Source of the DNA: an uncultured Clostridia bacterium | GTDB lineage: Bacteria > Bacillota > Clostridia > Oscillospirales > Acutalibacteraceae | Length of the DNA stretch: 64,000 nt | NCBI GenBank assembly: GCA_947627725.1 | Contig: CANQXE010000001.1 | Location: forward strand, 1-64,000 | Direction of reading: 5' to 3' | In this document: piece by piece, positions 8,811 through 17,830 of the stretch | Position numbering within the stretch: the first letter of the stretch is position 1 | Layout: the number at the start of each line of letters is the position of its first letter | Position numbers and translations under genes: made by a program | Notes under the pieces: model-generated | What the model was told of the DNA's origin: nothing | Databases searched by the model: none | The model's input: the letters and a program-made list of their open reading frames with translations, nothing else

Positions 8811-9758
8811 TTATGTATTTGTAATTTTAGTATAAAGAAACCTCAAAACTCTTTTGATACGTCTGATAACCTGTGTATTTAATGAACAAAAGATGTTACC
8901 GATAGGAGTGGGAGCATTAAGCTTTTTAATTGTTTTAAGCGTTGTATCGGAATTTTTTTCAATAAAGCCAAACCTTGTAATATAAAAGGAATTGCTCCCA
9001 TTTGATTTATCCTCCATCCTTCTGTGTGAAAAATGAATATAATTAAATTCATCAGTCTTTATCTCATTATTATCAAAATAATCTCTTAAAACTTTTCCGT
9101 TATCGTAATAAAAAATCTGATATTTATAATTTTCTCTGCAAATTTCATTATTCAGAGTAAAATTTTTTCTTCTCCGTGCTATATCGGCAAACGGAGCATC
9201 ATCGCATTGTGATAAACCTAAAATCTTATATTTTTTACTCATTCCGGGAAGTTCATCAAAAATCATATTAAAAGAGGTTTTAAATACACTTTTATAATTC
9301 ATACCCCCCCCCGCCATAAAACGAGTATTATTTTCAGGTGTATTTTTATATAAAGTCAAATGACCGAAACGGTAGATTTTCATATAATCTTCATCAGGTA
9401 AAAATTTATTTAAATCACCTAAAATTGTATCTATATCAATATGTCCCCAATATTTGTACTCCTTTATATCATCTTCAAAAATATATCCATATGTTGGTTT
9501 ATAATCGCAAAGTTTATACGGAGCATCTAATACAATTTCAAAATCAAATTTATCTTGTATTTTCTTTTTCATATCCTCGAAAGATATTTTAAAACATTTT
9601 ATATTTTCAGGTAATGGAACAAAATCATCAATATTGCAATCACCATAAAGGAAAAAATCTATGTCCGGATTTTTAGAAGCGCTCTTTAACCAGAGATTGA
9701 AATAATCAGGATATTTACCGAAATATAAAGAAATTAATACAATATTTTTGTTATTCAT
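8811..9758 (-). CDS. DUF6625-type putative glycosyltransferase (G9 tract)
   Basis: Protein of 315 aa resembling DUF6625 proteins found in polysaccharide clusters. Visible motifs are LISLYFGKYPDYFNLW at the N-terminus, YWGHIDIDTILGDL (a DxD motif, about residues 103-116), HLTLYKNT, and FMAGGGMNYKSVF near residue 150. The DxD motif and context suggest a GT-A type transferase, which is inference. The Ala-Gly-Gly-Gly stretch is encoded by nine Gs (9304-9312) in mid-gene; the frame is intact at nine, and a change would truncate the protein at about half length. AGAGAT precedes the ATG. Confidence 0.75.
   Translation of the reverse strand: MNNKNIVLISLYFGKYPDYFNLWLKSASKNPDIDFFLYGDCNIDDFVPLPENIKCFKISFEDMKKKIQDKFDFEIVLDAPYKLCDYKPTYGYIFEDDIKEYKYWGHIDIDTILGDLNKFLPDEDYMKIYRFGHLTLYKNTPENNTRFMAGGGMNYKSVFKTSFNMIFDELPGMSKKYKILGLSQCDDAPFADIARRRKNFTLNNEICRENYKYQIFYYDNGKVLRDYFDNNEIKTDEFNYIHFSHRRMEDKSNGSNSFYITRFGFIEKNSDTTLKTIKKLNAPTPIGNIFCSLNTQVIRRIKRVLRFLYTKITNT
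9304..9312. repeat. Poly-G/C tract, 9 bases, in DUF6625-type gene
   Basis: Nine Cs on the plus strand, nine Gs in the coding strand, near codon 150 of the gene at 8811-9758. In frame at this length. Confidence 0.93.
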
Positions 9759-9760
9759 AA

Positions 9761-10654
9761 TTATCTCTGCTTTCTAAATAATCTTTTAGCTACTGCACCA
9801 ACAATATTCAACAAATTGAAACTATTCGGTATTTTTAAATCAATAACCTCAATATTGTCCAATCTGTTATATGTATGGATACCGATGAAATTCTTTTTAC
9901 AATTTAAATTAATATCATTTACGGAAACAGTTTTAATACATTCTTCTTTATAGGATTCCTTTGAAATTTCAACAATTTTATTAAAATTCAGTTTTTCTCC
10001 ATAAAACTTACCACAGTTTTGAGAAGGTCTTATAAAATTACCTTTATAGCTAAATACCTTTCCGGCACAACGGGACGTATTGGCATCTACCTTTATAGGA
10101 TTATTCTTACACTCTAAAAACTGACCGGACTCATCAGTATAAAACAAATCGAATCTGTCAAACACATAATCCTGACAAACTCTTTCAGATAAATAATAAT
10201 CAACATCGTCAAATTGAAACAGAGTAGTATCAACCAATCTGTCGTTTGCTAATACAGTTTCTTTTTCCCAAACGTCAGGAAATTTAACACATTTCAATCT
10301 GAATAATGTACGTGAATCACTGCTCTCAGGTATTATATAGACATTCCCATTTTTTTCGTATATATATGGATATGACAAATGACAATCGCACTCATATATA
10401 ACATTTAACTTTCCGACACCTTTATTTGAAATTTCTCTATAGCCCAAAAGTCCTTTTCTCTTAAGTCTGTCAAACATTTCAAAAAACAGGTAACATTTTC
10501 CGTCCTTTTTAAATAAAAACGGATCTGCAGTCCAATATCTGTAGGAATCTTTTAGAACATAAAATTTATTTTCACTGTTATTTAAAAGAGAAGTTTCATC
10601 GCTATCATTAAATCTGATAGCACAACACCATTCCGGAACCTTAATTCTCAGCAT
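9761..10654 (-). CDS. Beta-propeller protein of polysaccharide clusters (putative transferase-associated)
   Basis: Soluble 297-aa protein without membrane segments. It contains WTADPFLFKKDGKCYLFFE near residue 41, SYPYIYEKNGNVYIIPES and other repeated blades ending in aromatic beta strands. This resembles the five-bladed propeller fold annotated as glucosamine inositolphosphorylceramide transferase N-terminal-like or GH43-like domains in capsule clusters. Whether it is catalytic is not known to me. It lies 2 nt upstream of the DUF6625-type gene and 8 nt after a GT4 gene. Confidence 0.6.
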   Translation of the reverse strand: MLRIKVPEWCCAIRFNDSDETSLLNNSENKFYVLKDSYRYWTADPFLFKKDGKCYLFFEMFDRLKRKGLLGYREISNKGVGKLNVIYECDCHLSYPYIYEKNGNVYIIPESSDSRTLFRLKCVKFPDVWEKETVLANDRLVDTTLFQFDDVDYYLSERVCQDYVFDRFDLFYTDESGQFLECKNNPIKVDANTSRCAGKVFSYKGNFIRPSQNCGKFYGEKLNFNKIVEISKESYKEECIKTVSVNDINLNCKKNFIGIHTYNRLDNIEVIDLKIPNSFNLLNIVGAVAKRLFRKQR

Positions 10655-10662
10655 TTTTTCTC

Positions 10663-11736
10663 CTATTTCTTATAGTAATTTAATAATAAATCAGAACACT
10701 TTATAATATCCCAATTATTATCCTGCATAATTTGAAAATTGTCTTTTCTCTCTGATTTTGAAAGTTCTATTGCTTTGTTTGCCCAATCGTTTACAGAATC
10801 ATTTAATGACATTTCAAAAACCTCTTCCGTAACGGCTACTTCATCAGTAACGGAATTTGACATCAAAACAGGCAAGCCTGCTGCCTGTGCTTCAATTACA
10901 GAAACCGGCAAGCCTTCTCTTGTAGACGGAAATACAAAAACATCAACCGCCTGCAAAAGCTCATTTACATCATTTCTTATTCCTAAAAAATGTACAGCGT
11001 TTGTTATTTTGTATTCAGCGCACAATTTAACCGTTTCGTCAGTTTTTTCCGCACCGATTAAAAGCAATTGCGAATCCGGATTTATTTTATATATTTGTGC
11101 AAATATTTTCAATAAAAACGGATGATTTTTTTGAATTATATCAGTTCTGCCGATATGACCGATTACCAGTTTGCCGTTTAAGTTTAAATCATCTCTTACA
11201 CGTTTTCTGATATTTTCATTAAAGGTATATTTACTGCAATCAATTGCATTATTAAGTACCTCATATTCGCCCTTATACCAATAATCTCCCGCCGCTTTAC
11301 TGCACGCAAATTTTTTATCCACAAGATGCTCGGTAGGCTTATTAAGGAGCTCATTACGCTTTAGATTTTCCGGTTTCAATGAAAATAAGGTCGAATGACA
11401 ATGACAGCAAATTTTCTTAATTCCCGCTCTTCTTGCTGCAGGAGCAATAAATACCGTAAAATGCGGTGCGTGAATATGAAGCGCTGACCACTCGTCTTTA
11501 TGACTTTTGAAAAACTTGTCCATTTCACCTCTGAGAAGCGTTTTGGGCGATGGCGGATTTATTTTAAACACTCTTCCTCCGAGTGCTTCAATATCTGCCT
11601 GCCTCGTTTTTTCCGATTGAGCAAAATAGACAATATCAAATTTAATATCATCAGGCATCGCTTTAAAATAATTGAGTATCACACTCATTACACCGTTTGC
11701 AACACCGATATCAGGTATCATATGCAATATTCTCAT
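10663..11736 (-). CDS. GT4 family glycosyltransferase (EpsF-like)
   Basis: GT-B glycosyltransferase, 357 aa, with MRILHMIPDIGVANGVMSVI at the N-terminus, HIHAPHFTVF in the acceptor domain, VIGHIGRTDIIQKNHPFLL at the interdomain hinge and FPSTREGLPVSVIEAQAAG (about residues 280-298) in the donor site. This is the usual EpsF/Cps GT4 arrangement. It adds a sugar to the lipid-linked repeat unit; which sugar is unknown. It follows the preceding GT4 with 9 nt spacing in the leftward operon. Confidence 0.9.
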   Translation of the reverse strand: MRILHMIPDIGVANGVMSVILNYFKAMPDDIKFDIVYFAQSEKTRQADIEALGGRVFKINPPSPKTLLRGEMDKFFKSHKDEWSALHIHAPHFTVFIAPAARRAGIKKICCHCHSTLFSLKPENLKRNELLNKPTEHLVDKKFACSKAAGDYWYKGEYEVLNNAIDCSKYTFNENIRKRVRDDLNLNGKLVIGHIGRTDIIQKNHPFLLKIFAQIYKINPDSQLLLIGAEKTDETVKLCAEYKITNAVHFLGIRNDVNELLQAVDVFVFPSTREGLPVSVIEAQAAGLPVLMSNSVTDEVAVTEEVFEMSLNDSVNDWANKAIELSKSERKDNFQIMQDNNWDIIKCSDLLLNYYKK

Positions 11737-11745
11737 AATAATTTT

Positions 11746-12882
11746 TCACACTAATCCTAAGCTCTTATAAATATCAACCATTTGTGATATAACATTACCT
11801 GTTGAATAATCCTTAACCATTTCAAGATTTCTCTTTTTAAAATCGTTAATCAAATTTGGGTTAGAATACAATTTCATTATACATTCAGCCATCGCCTTTG
11901 AATCATTCAACGGCACAAGAAAACCGTTTTTGCCGTCAATAACTAAATCATTGTTTCCCCTTACATCAGTTGCTACGATAGCATTACCTATAGCCATTGC
12001 CTCAATCAGATTTATAGGCAGACCCTCCTGACGGCTTGAGGATAAGGAAATGTCACTCATTGCAACAAGCTTGTCAATATCTCTGCGGTAGCCAAGAACA
12101 TTCACATTGTCAAAAACACCAATCTGCTTTGCGTATTCAATGAACGGTGCTGCCTTTTCCTCTAATCCGGGAAGGAGAAGCTGAAAATGATTGCTTGTTT
12201 GAAGAAGTATTTTGAGAGTATCAAAAAGCATATTCTGATTTTTTCTCTCGCAAAAATCAGCAGGATATATCATTAAAAAATCGTCTTGCTTATAACCGTA
12301 CTCATTTCTGATTTCCGCTTTTTCCTCCGGCGATACGCTATGAAATTTGCTGATATCAACACCCACGCCGTTTATATAATAAATTTTTTTAGTTTTAAAA
12401 TTTTTCGCTTTTGCTAAGTTGTAATCCTCATGGTTGATTGTAATAAGGCAGTCGGTATATTTAGCCAAATACTTCTCAACAGGATAAAACAAAAGCCAGT
12501 TTTTCTTTGAAGCCCCGTTATAGAAATGGAATCCGTGTGCGGTATAGATAACCTTTGTTCCTTTTTTTCTTGCTTTTTTTGCGGCAAGACGAGTAACAAC
12601 AGCACCCATAGGGGTATGACAATGAATGGCATCATAATTATTTTCATTAATAATCTTTTTAAGTACCTTATAGGCTTTTATGTTTGAGGTACTGTACGGA
12701 CTTCTGCTGAAAGGAACTTCAAAAACCTTATCAAGCGCGGAAGTGTCAAGTCCCTGTTTATCGGCTGAATTGTCCTTGTATGCAGCGTGAACCTCGCAGC
12801 CGCGTTTCTTTAATTCTTCAATAAAGGGCATATGAAATTGTCCGATATGGCTGCGAACAGTCGCTACAAATAAAACTTTCAT
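11746..12882 (-). CDS. GT4 family glycosyltransferase (EpsD-like)
   Basis: GT-B glycosyltransferase, 378 aa. It begins MKVLFVATVRSHIGQFHMPF and carries HCHTPMGAVVTRLA, YTAHGFHFYNGAS, and SSRQEGLPINLIEAMAIG (about residues 305-322) with the donor-binding Glu residues. This pattern matches EpsD-type transferases that act early, next to the priming enzyme. It lies 14 nt downstream of the priming sugar transferase gene, which fits that order. Confidence 0.9.
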   Translation of the reverse strand: MKVLFVATVRSHIGQFHMPFIEELKKRGCEVHAAYKDNSADKQGLDTSALDKVFEVPFSRSPYSTSNIKAYKVLKKIINENNYDAIHCHTPMGAVVTRLAAKKARKKGTKVIYTAHGFHFYNGASKKNWLLFYPVEKYLAKYTDCLITINHEDYNLAKAKNFKTKKIYYINGVGVDISKFHSVSPEEKAEIRNEYGYKQDDFLMIYPADFCERKNQNMLFDTLKILLQTSNHFQLLLPGLEEKAAPFIEYAKQIGVFDNVNVLGYRRDIDKLVAMSDISLSSSRQEGLPINLIEAMAIGNAIVATDVRGNNDLVIDGKNGFLVPLNDSKAMAECIMKLYSNPNLINDFKKRNLEMVKDYSTGNVISQMVDIYKSLGLV

Positions 12883-12896
12883 TCCTTACTCCAAAA

Positions 12897-13547
12897 CTAC
12901 TTAGTAACTGTCTCTTTATCCGTCTGGGCATTTATATCATTTGCTGTGCCTTGGACGGTAACTGCTACATTAACATTATCCTTATTCATAAACACATTAA
13001 TGAACGTCAAAAATAAAATTTTTATATCAATCCACAGGCTTAAATTATCAACATACCAGACATTAAGCCTGATTCTTTCGTGCCATTCGACATCCTTTCT
13101 TCCATGCACCTGCGCCCAACCGGTAATTCCCGGTCTGACTTCAAACATACGAAGCTGTTCGGGAGTATAATCTTCTATAGGCCAGGGATGATATGTAAGC
13201 GGAGGTCTGAAACCGATTAATGACATCTCTCCTTTAAGGACATTGATAAGCTGAGGAAGCTCGTCAATACTTGTTGCGCGAATTATTTTTCCCACACTCG
13301 TTACTCTCATATCATCCGCGAATGAATATTGTCCTGTACCCATATGCTCTGCATTTTCGCACATTGAACGAAATTTATATATTTGAAATTCCTTTCCGTC
13401 CTTGCCGAGTCTTGTCTGCTTAAAAAGAACAGGTCCCTTTGAATTGAGCTTAATTGCTATGGCTGTAATAAGCATAAGCGGAGACAAAACAATAAGACCT
13501 ATAAATGAAATTATTATATCACAAAATCTTTTAAAGACTTTATACAT
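12897..13547 (-). CDS. Priming sugar-phosphate transferase (bacterial sugar transferase family)
   Basis: 216-aa membrane enzyme of the WcaJ/EpsL/PglC family that transfers a sugar-1-phosphate to undecaprenyl phosphate and so starts the repeat unit. One hydrophobic hairpin (residues 10-33) is followed by GPVLFKQTRLGKDGKEF, IYKFRSM, the catalytic region SIDELPQLINVLKGEMSLIG and PGITGWAQVHGR. It is the short form lacking the N-terminal membrane domain. A Thr/Asn-rich tail of about 25 residues follows the conserved core. It lies 2 nt after the aldolase-like gene. Confidence 0.93.
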   Translation of the reverse strand: MYKVFKRFCDIIISFIGLIVLSPLMLITAIAIKLNSKGPVLFKQTRLGKDGKEFQIYKFRSMCENAEHMGTGQYSFADDMRVTSVGKIIRATSIDELPQLINVLKGEMSLIGFRPPLTYHPWPIEDYTPEQLRMFEVRPGITGWAQVHGRKDVEWHERIRLNVWYVDNLSLWIDIKILFLTFINVFMNKDNVNVAVTVQGTANDINAQTDKETVTK

Positions 13548-13549
13548 TA

Positions 13550-14365
13550 TTAATTCTCCCCTATAATCCCCTTGACACAGCTACACAGCTTGCGGTGTGT
13601 ATCATCAAAAAATTCTTTTTCACAGGTTGATAAAAAATCCTCATACTTTCTAAGATCTTTTACACCGCTGTCAAAAGCTTTCAAAACTTCGTCCTCATTT
13701 GTTATTTCGGATAAATTACAAAATGTTCTTGATAAAATTGACATTGATGAACCGAGCCTGTAATGCTCCGAAACAATATATTCTGCCGGAAGCAGACCCT
13801 CTCCTATTCTGCCGAATCCCCCAAAACCAAAGGAAATACCGGCGTTTTTTATTTTCGCGGAAATACTCTCCACAAGTCCGTTTGAAAGAGGCTCAAATAT
13901 AAAATCAAGTCCCATACTCAAATGAAGATCGTTAAGCCCTATATGTATCTCATCAATACCTTTAATTTTCAGAACTTCGTCAATACAGCCGACCGCCTCT
14001 TTGTTCTCAAGCAGAAGAACAGTTTTAACTCGTCCACCTGTATAATCCAAAAAATATTTCACATCATCCGCCGTTTTCCACATAGGAAGCATAATAATAT
14101 CGGCACCGGCATCAATTACCGCGTCAATTTCATTCTCGGAACCTCTGTGAATAGGATTAACTCTGACAAGTAATTCGGACTTATCCAAAACAGCTCTCAC
14201 AGCCTTGACATCATCGACTGTATGATGATTCTGGACTGTATCCATACCGCCCTGACGTTCATACTTACCAATATATTCCATATCAATAAATATTCTGTCA
14301 ATACCTGAATTTTGTGCAATTTCAGCAATCCTCGGCTGATTTGTTATATACATAAGCTTTAGCAT
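13550..14365 (-). CDS. HpcH/HpaI aldolase / citrate lyase family protein
   Basis: 271-aa TIM-barrel protein of the HpcH/HpaI aldolase superfamily, which cleaves or forms 2-keto-3-deoxy acids or acyl-CoA derivatives. Motifs are IFIDMEYIGKYERQGG (metal-binding acidic residue), RVNPI, DAGADIIMLPMW (about residues 87-98) and LLLENKEAV. It is the first gene downstream of the cluster promoter, ahead of the priming transferase. A role supplying an unusual keto-acid sugar or substituent for the polymer is inference. Substrate unknown. Confidence 0.8.
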   Translation of the reverse strand: MLKLMYITNQPRIAEIAQNSGIDRIFIDMEYIGKYERQGGMDTVQNHHTVDDVKAVRAVLDKSELLVRVNPIHRGSENEIDAVIDAGADIIMLPMWKTADDVKYFLDYTGGRVKTVLLLENKEAVGCIDEVLKIKGIDEIHIGLNDLHLSMGLDFIFEPLSNGLVESISAKIKNAGISFGFGGFGRIGEGLLPAEYIVSEHYRLGSSMSILSRTFCNLSEITNEDEVLKAFDSGVKDLRKYEDFLSTCEKEFFDDTHRKLCSCVKGIIGEN

Positions 14366-14425
14366 AAAAACTACCTAAAATCATTTATACTTTATATATT
14401 TAAAGGTTACTTAAAGTTGTTATGT

Positions 14426-14454
14426 ATTATAATATAAATCAGAGTGATAGTCAA
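14426..14454 (-). promoter_or_regulatory. Sigma-A type promoter of the polysaccharide operon
   Basis: On the minus strand TTGACT, 17 nt spacer, TATAAT, leading into a leader of about 50 nt before the aldolase ATG. It is the only strong promoter found upstream of the 14-kb leftward gene run, so it probably drives all of it. Confidence 0.8.
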
Positions 14455-14515
14455 CAACAAAAAATATAATATTTTTACCTCAAATTTTAGCAAATTAATA
14501 TGATATTGTAAGGAC

Positions 14516-14544
14516 TTGAAATTTTTTACAAAAACAAATATTAT
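14516..14544 (+). promoter_or_regulatory. Candidate promoter of the NSS transporter
   Basis: TTGAAA, 17 nt spacer, TATTAT, upstream of the transporter gene and divergent from the polysaccharide promoter. A second TATAAT lies a little downstream at 14551, without a clear -35. Confidence 0.45.
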
Positions 14545-14575
14545 ACTAAATATAATATGCTTTTGGAGAATACAT

Positions 14576-15967
14576 ATGGAAAATAAAAAAAGGAGCAGCT
14601 TTACGTGCTCAATCGGATTTGTTATGGCTGCCGCAGGAAGTGCTGTAGGTCTTGGAAACATATGGAGATTTCCTTATTTAGCAGCAAAGGATAACGGCGG
14701 AGTGTTCATTCTCTGTTACATCATTCTCGCGCTCACATTCGGATTTGCGCTTTTAACCACAGAAATTGCTATAGGCAGAAAAACAAAGCAAAGTCCCTTA
14801 ACCGCCTATAAAAAAATAAACAAAAAATTCGGCGGCATCGGTACCCTTACCACGCTTATACCCGTAATCATTCTTCCCTATTACTGCACAATCGGCGGAT
14901 GGGTATTAAAATATTTTTTTACATTCATAAGCGGTAAAGGTATCGACGCGGCGGCAGACGGATACTTTACAGGATATATTACACAGCAATGGCAGCCGGT
15001 AATTTGTATGATCGTTTTTCTGGCATTCACATCATTTATTGTATTCAGCGGTGTAAACAAAGGGATTGAAAATCTCAGTAAAGTTCTGATGCCTGTGCTT
15101 TTGGTGCTTGTTATAGGCATATCCGCTTACTCATTAACTCTCAGCCACACAGACTCAGACGGCACATTAAGAACGGGAATTGAAGGATTAAAAATATATC
15201 TTACACCTGATTTTACCGGAATGACCTTTAAAGATTTTTTAATTACATTTATGGACGCTATGGGTCAGCTTTTCTTTTCAATAAGCGTATCAATGGGTAT
15301 TATGGTAACTTACGGCTCATATGTAAATGATAAAACAAATTTAATGAAATCCATTAACCAAATTGAAATTTTTGATACGATTGTCGCTCTTTTAGCAGGA
15401 CTTATGATTGTTCCCGCAGTATTTGTTTTTATGGGAAAAGACGGTATGTCAGCCGGTCCCGGTCTTATGTTCATTTCTCTGCCTAAGGTATTTGATAATA
15501 TGGGAAAAATCGGAACTATCATTGGCATACTGTTTTTCCTTATGGTCATATTTGCCGCTATTACTTCATCAGTATCCGTTATGGAAGCTATCGTTTCAAG
15601 TATTATGGACAGATTCAAGCTGACGAGAAAGAAAAGCACAATTCTTGTTCTTATATATACGCTTGTTTTTGGAATAATCGTTTGCTTAGGATACAATTTA
15701 CTTTACTTTGAAGTTAAGCTGCCTAACGGCTCAGTCGGTCAGATACTTGATGTATTTGATTATTTAAGTAATAATATTATGATGCCGCTTGTCGCCTTTC
15801 TCACCAGCATACTTATCGGATGGATAGCAAAGCCCGAATATATTATTGACGAGGTTACAAAAAACGGAGAGAAATTCACACGCAAATCAATATATATTTT
15901 TATGATTAAATTTGCCGTTCCTGTTCTTATTTTTGCATTACTGATGCAGGCTGTCGGAATATTTTAG
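14576..15967 (+). CDS. NSS family sodium-dependent transporter
   Basis: 463-aa membrane protein of the neurotransmitter:sodium symporter family, importing an amino acid or similar solute with sodium. The N-terminus has the family signature GSAVGLGNIWRFPYL (TM1 sodium and substrate site) followed by about eleven further hydrophobic segments. ATG at 14576 is chosen over an upstream TTG at 14516 because GGAGAA stands just before it and the protein then begins right at TM1, as in bacterial homologs. It ends in a bidirectional terminator shared with the converging NUDIX gene. Substrate unknown. Confidence 0.93.
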   Translation: MENKKRSSFTCSIGFVMAAAGSAVGLGNIWRFPYLAAKDNGGVFILCYIILALTFGFALLTTEIAIGRKTKQSPLTAYKKINKKFGGIGTLTTLIPVIILPYYCTIGGWVLKYFFTFISGKGIDAAADGYFTGYITQQWQPVICMIVFLAFTSFIVFSGVNKGIENLSKVLMPVLLVLVIGISAYSLTLSHTDSDGTLRTGIEGLKIYLTPDFTGMTFKDFLITFMDAMGQLFFSISVSMGIMVTYGSYVNDKTNLMKSINQIEIFDTIVALLAGLMIVPAVFVFMGKDGMSAGPGLMFISLPKVFDNMGKIGTIIGILFFLMVIFAAITSSVSVMEAIVSSIMDRFKLTRKKSTILVLIYTLVFGIIVCLGYNLLYFEVKLPNGSVGQILDVFDYLSNNIMMPLVAFLTSILIGWIAKPEYIIDEVTKNGEKFTRKSIYIFMIKFAVPVLIFALLMQAVGIF

Positions 15968-15982
15968 TAAATCTTTTCATAA

Positions 15983-16014
15983 TAAAAATCCGCACGGTTA
16001 GTGCGGATTTTTAT
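15983..16014. terminator. Bidirectional rho-independent terminator
   Basis: A stem AAAATCCGCAC / GTGCGGATTTT with loop GGTTA, with T-runs on both strands, lies between the converging transporter and NUDIX genes. It can serve both. Confidence 0.88.
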
Positions 16015-16490
16015 TATTCTGTTTCAGTATGTAGCGTAAGATTTTCAGGCAAATTAAAAATATTCTTTTTAATGAACAGTGGATAAATATACTCATTCTC
16101 CAAACACGCAAACTTAATCCACTTGAAATTATGAATATGATGTCTTTCTGTTAATGTAAATTCGTCACCCTTTTGTAAAAGACCGGTTTTACTTATATCA
16201 ACCAAAAAATACAGGCACAGCTCGTGAAATTTCTGCTTTGTTACATCCTCATCAAAATAGCTTTGAGAGAGCCATAGAGGTCTTATGATTTCAGCCTCAA
16301 TATCAAGTTCCTCCTTTAACTCCCTTATTACAGCATTCTCCGCTGTTTCATTCATATGTACTCTTCCGCCCGGCAGATAGTAATAAGGAGAACACTCGTC
16401 CTTCATTGCGAGTATCTTTCCGTCATTGACTATAATTGCACAAACCCTGTAATTAAAGATTCTTTCTTCGGTTTTAAATGTAATGTCCAT
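16014..16490 (-). CDS. NUDIX hydrolase
   Basis: 158-aa NUDIX-fold hydrolase cleaving a nucleoside diphosphate linked to another moiety. The complete Nudix box is present: GGRVHMNETAENAVIREL continuing to KEELDIE (about residues 41-65), with the metal-binding Glu residues. The start ATG overlaps the end of the HIT gene by 17 nt, so the two are co-translated. Substrate not predictable. Confidence 0.9.
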   Translation of the reverse strand: MDITFKTEERIFNYRVCAIIVNDGKILAMKDECSPYYYLPGGRVHMNETAENAVIRELKEELDIEAEIIRPLWLSQSYFDEDVTKQKFHELCLYFLVDISKTGLLQKGDEFTLTERHHIHNFKWIKFACLENEYIYPLFIKKNIFNLPENLTLHTETE

Positions 16491-16971
16491 AATCGTTCTC
16501 CTTTAAATTGTAACAATTAATATAATTTTCCAATCTTTTATATATTATTTCAATTTCTTTTTCACCTATCTGTATATCAGCTTTGTTATTGTAATGATGT
16601 GAAAATTCTTTATCTGTAAATACTTTATCACCTATTTTAACTTTTTTTGCGTATCTCGGTCTTAAATGAAAATGCAAATGCGGATTCGCTTCTTCATTTT
16701 TATATGTATCATTCATTAAACATGAGAAATTAAACATTGTTGCCTGAAATTCATCGGATATCATTTTTTCAAAATAAGTTATAATTGACTTTAACGACAG
16801 CCATGCTCTGTCATTCAAATGTGAAATATCAGGGCAATGCTCTTTGCACACAATAATACATCTTGCGATATAATCCTGCCTGTCAGCAAGAAAAACTTCC
16901 CAGTATTCATTTGAGTACAAAAGCAGATTTTTGTCCTTTTCGGATAAATTACAAAATTCGCAATGATTCAT
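16474..16971 (-). CDS. HIT family nucleotide-binding protein
   Basis: 165-aa histidine-triad protein. The catalytic HxHxH motif is NPHLHFHLRP (about residues 96-105); the N-terminal CEFCNLSEKD suggests a metal-binding Cys pair, as in Fhit/GalT-like HIT proteins. It probably hydrolyses nucleotide phosphoramidates or dinucleoside polyphosphates. AGGTGA precedes the ATG. First gene of a two-gene operon with the overlapping NUDIX gene. Confidence 0.88.
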   Translation of the reverse strand: MNHCEFCNLSEKDKNLLLYSNEYWEVFLADRQDYIARCIIVCKEHCPDISHLNDRAWLSLKSIITYFEKMISDEFQATMFNFSCLMNDTYKNEEANPHLHFHLRPRYAKKVKIGDKVFTDKEFSHHYNNKADIQIGEKEIEIIYKRLENYINCYNLKENDYGHYI

Positions 16972-17085
16972 ATTTCACCTCAAAATAAAACAAGATTGTT
17001 ATATAACTTTTTGTTGTGCATTAATATTATATCACTATAATTCAAAGAATAAATACTTTCACTAAAAGTCCGCACAAAAAGTCAG

Positions 17086-17116
17086 ATAAAAAAGCAAGTC
17101 TATAACAACTTGCTTT
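17086..17116 (-). terminator. Rho-independent terminator
   Basis: Minus-strand stem AAAGCAAGT / ACTTGCTTT with a T-run after it, just downstream of the gene at 17122-17514. Confidence 0.85.
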
Positions 17117-17121
17117 CTTTA

Positions 17122-17514
17122 TTAATCCATTAAAAGTATTTTAGAGATATCACCAAGACCGTACTTATCAAGCAATGCTTGAATATCCTGTACAATTTCC
17201 CCTCTGCTGAAATTATGCTTTGTTAAAAATTCATCGCTTTTTTTGTTGAGATATGAATAAAACATAAGAATAATTTTCAAACTCTCTTTATCGTTTTCAT
17301 CACTGACAGAATAAAGAATATTTTCAGCTTCATTAATTTTTCCGTCGTCAATCATCATTGTTAAATCTTCGTATATTCTCTTATACTGACTGTCCTCAAC
17401 CATTTCAGACGTTAATGTCTCTGTATCAATATTAAACAATGTCTTTAAAAGAGTCCTCACCATTTCGTGAATAAGTCGCATTATATAATCATGAATAAAC
17501 ATATTACCTTTCAC
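17122..17514 (-). CDS. DUF6483-like protein of unknown function
   Basis: 130-aa soluble, mostly helical acidic protein. It begins MFIHDYIMRLIHEMVRTLLK and looks like the DUF6483 proteins common in Clostridia, whose role I do not know. No membrane segment or known catalytic motif. AGGTGAAAGG stands before the ATG at 17514; a second ATG five codons in is possible. It is a monocistronic gene with its own terminator, upstream of the initiator tRNA in the same direction. Confidence 0.7.
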   Translation of the reverse strand: MKGNMFIHDYIMRLIHEMVRTLLKTLFNIDTETLTSEMVEDSQYKRIYEDLTMMIDDGKINEAENILYSVSDENDKESLKIILMFYSYLNKKSDEFLTKHNFSRGEIVQDIQALLDKYGLGDISKILLMD

Positions 17515-17590
17515 CTATTTTTTCAAAAGTTTAAATTATACAAATCATTGAATAAGATATAAAAAGTTCAAATTTTTTCATATATTTTCA

Positions 17591-17623
17591 AAGAAAAAAG
17601 CTCATTCAAGTGAATGAGCTTTT
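17591..17623 (-). terminator. Rho-independent terminator of tRNA-fMet
   Basis: Stem AAAGCTCATTCA / TGAATGAGCTTT with a two-base loop and a T-rich tail on the minus strand, immediately after the tRNA. Confidence 0.88.
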
Positions 17624-17625
17624 GG

Positions 17626-17701
<76 letters not shown>

Positions 17702-17720
17702 TTATTTACTTGGTGCTATT

Positions 17721-17748
17721 ATTATAGCAGAATAAAATTTATTGTCAA
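17721..17748 (-). promoter_or_regulatory. Consensus promoter of tRNA-fMet
   Basis: Perfect TTGACA and TATAAT hexamers on the minus strand, 16 nt apart, about 20 nt upstream of the tRNA 5' end. Confidence 0.9.
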
Positions 17749-17830
17749 TAGGTAATTTGCTTTTATTTGATATTTGCATAATAAACTTAAAATGAAAAAA
17801 ACTAAAATAAACAAATATTTTGGTGATTTG

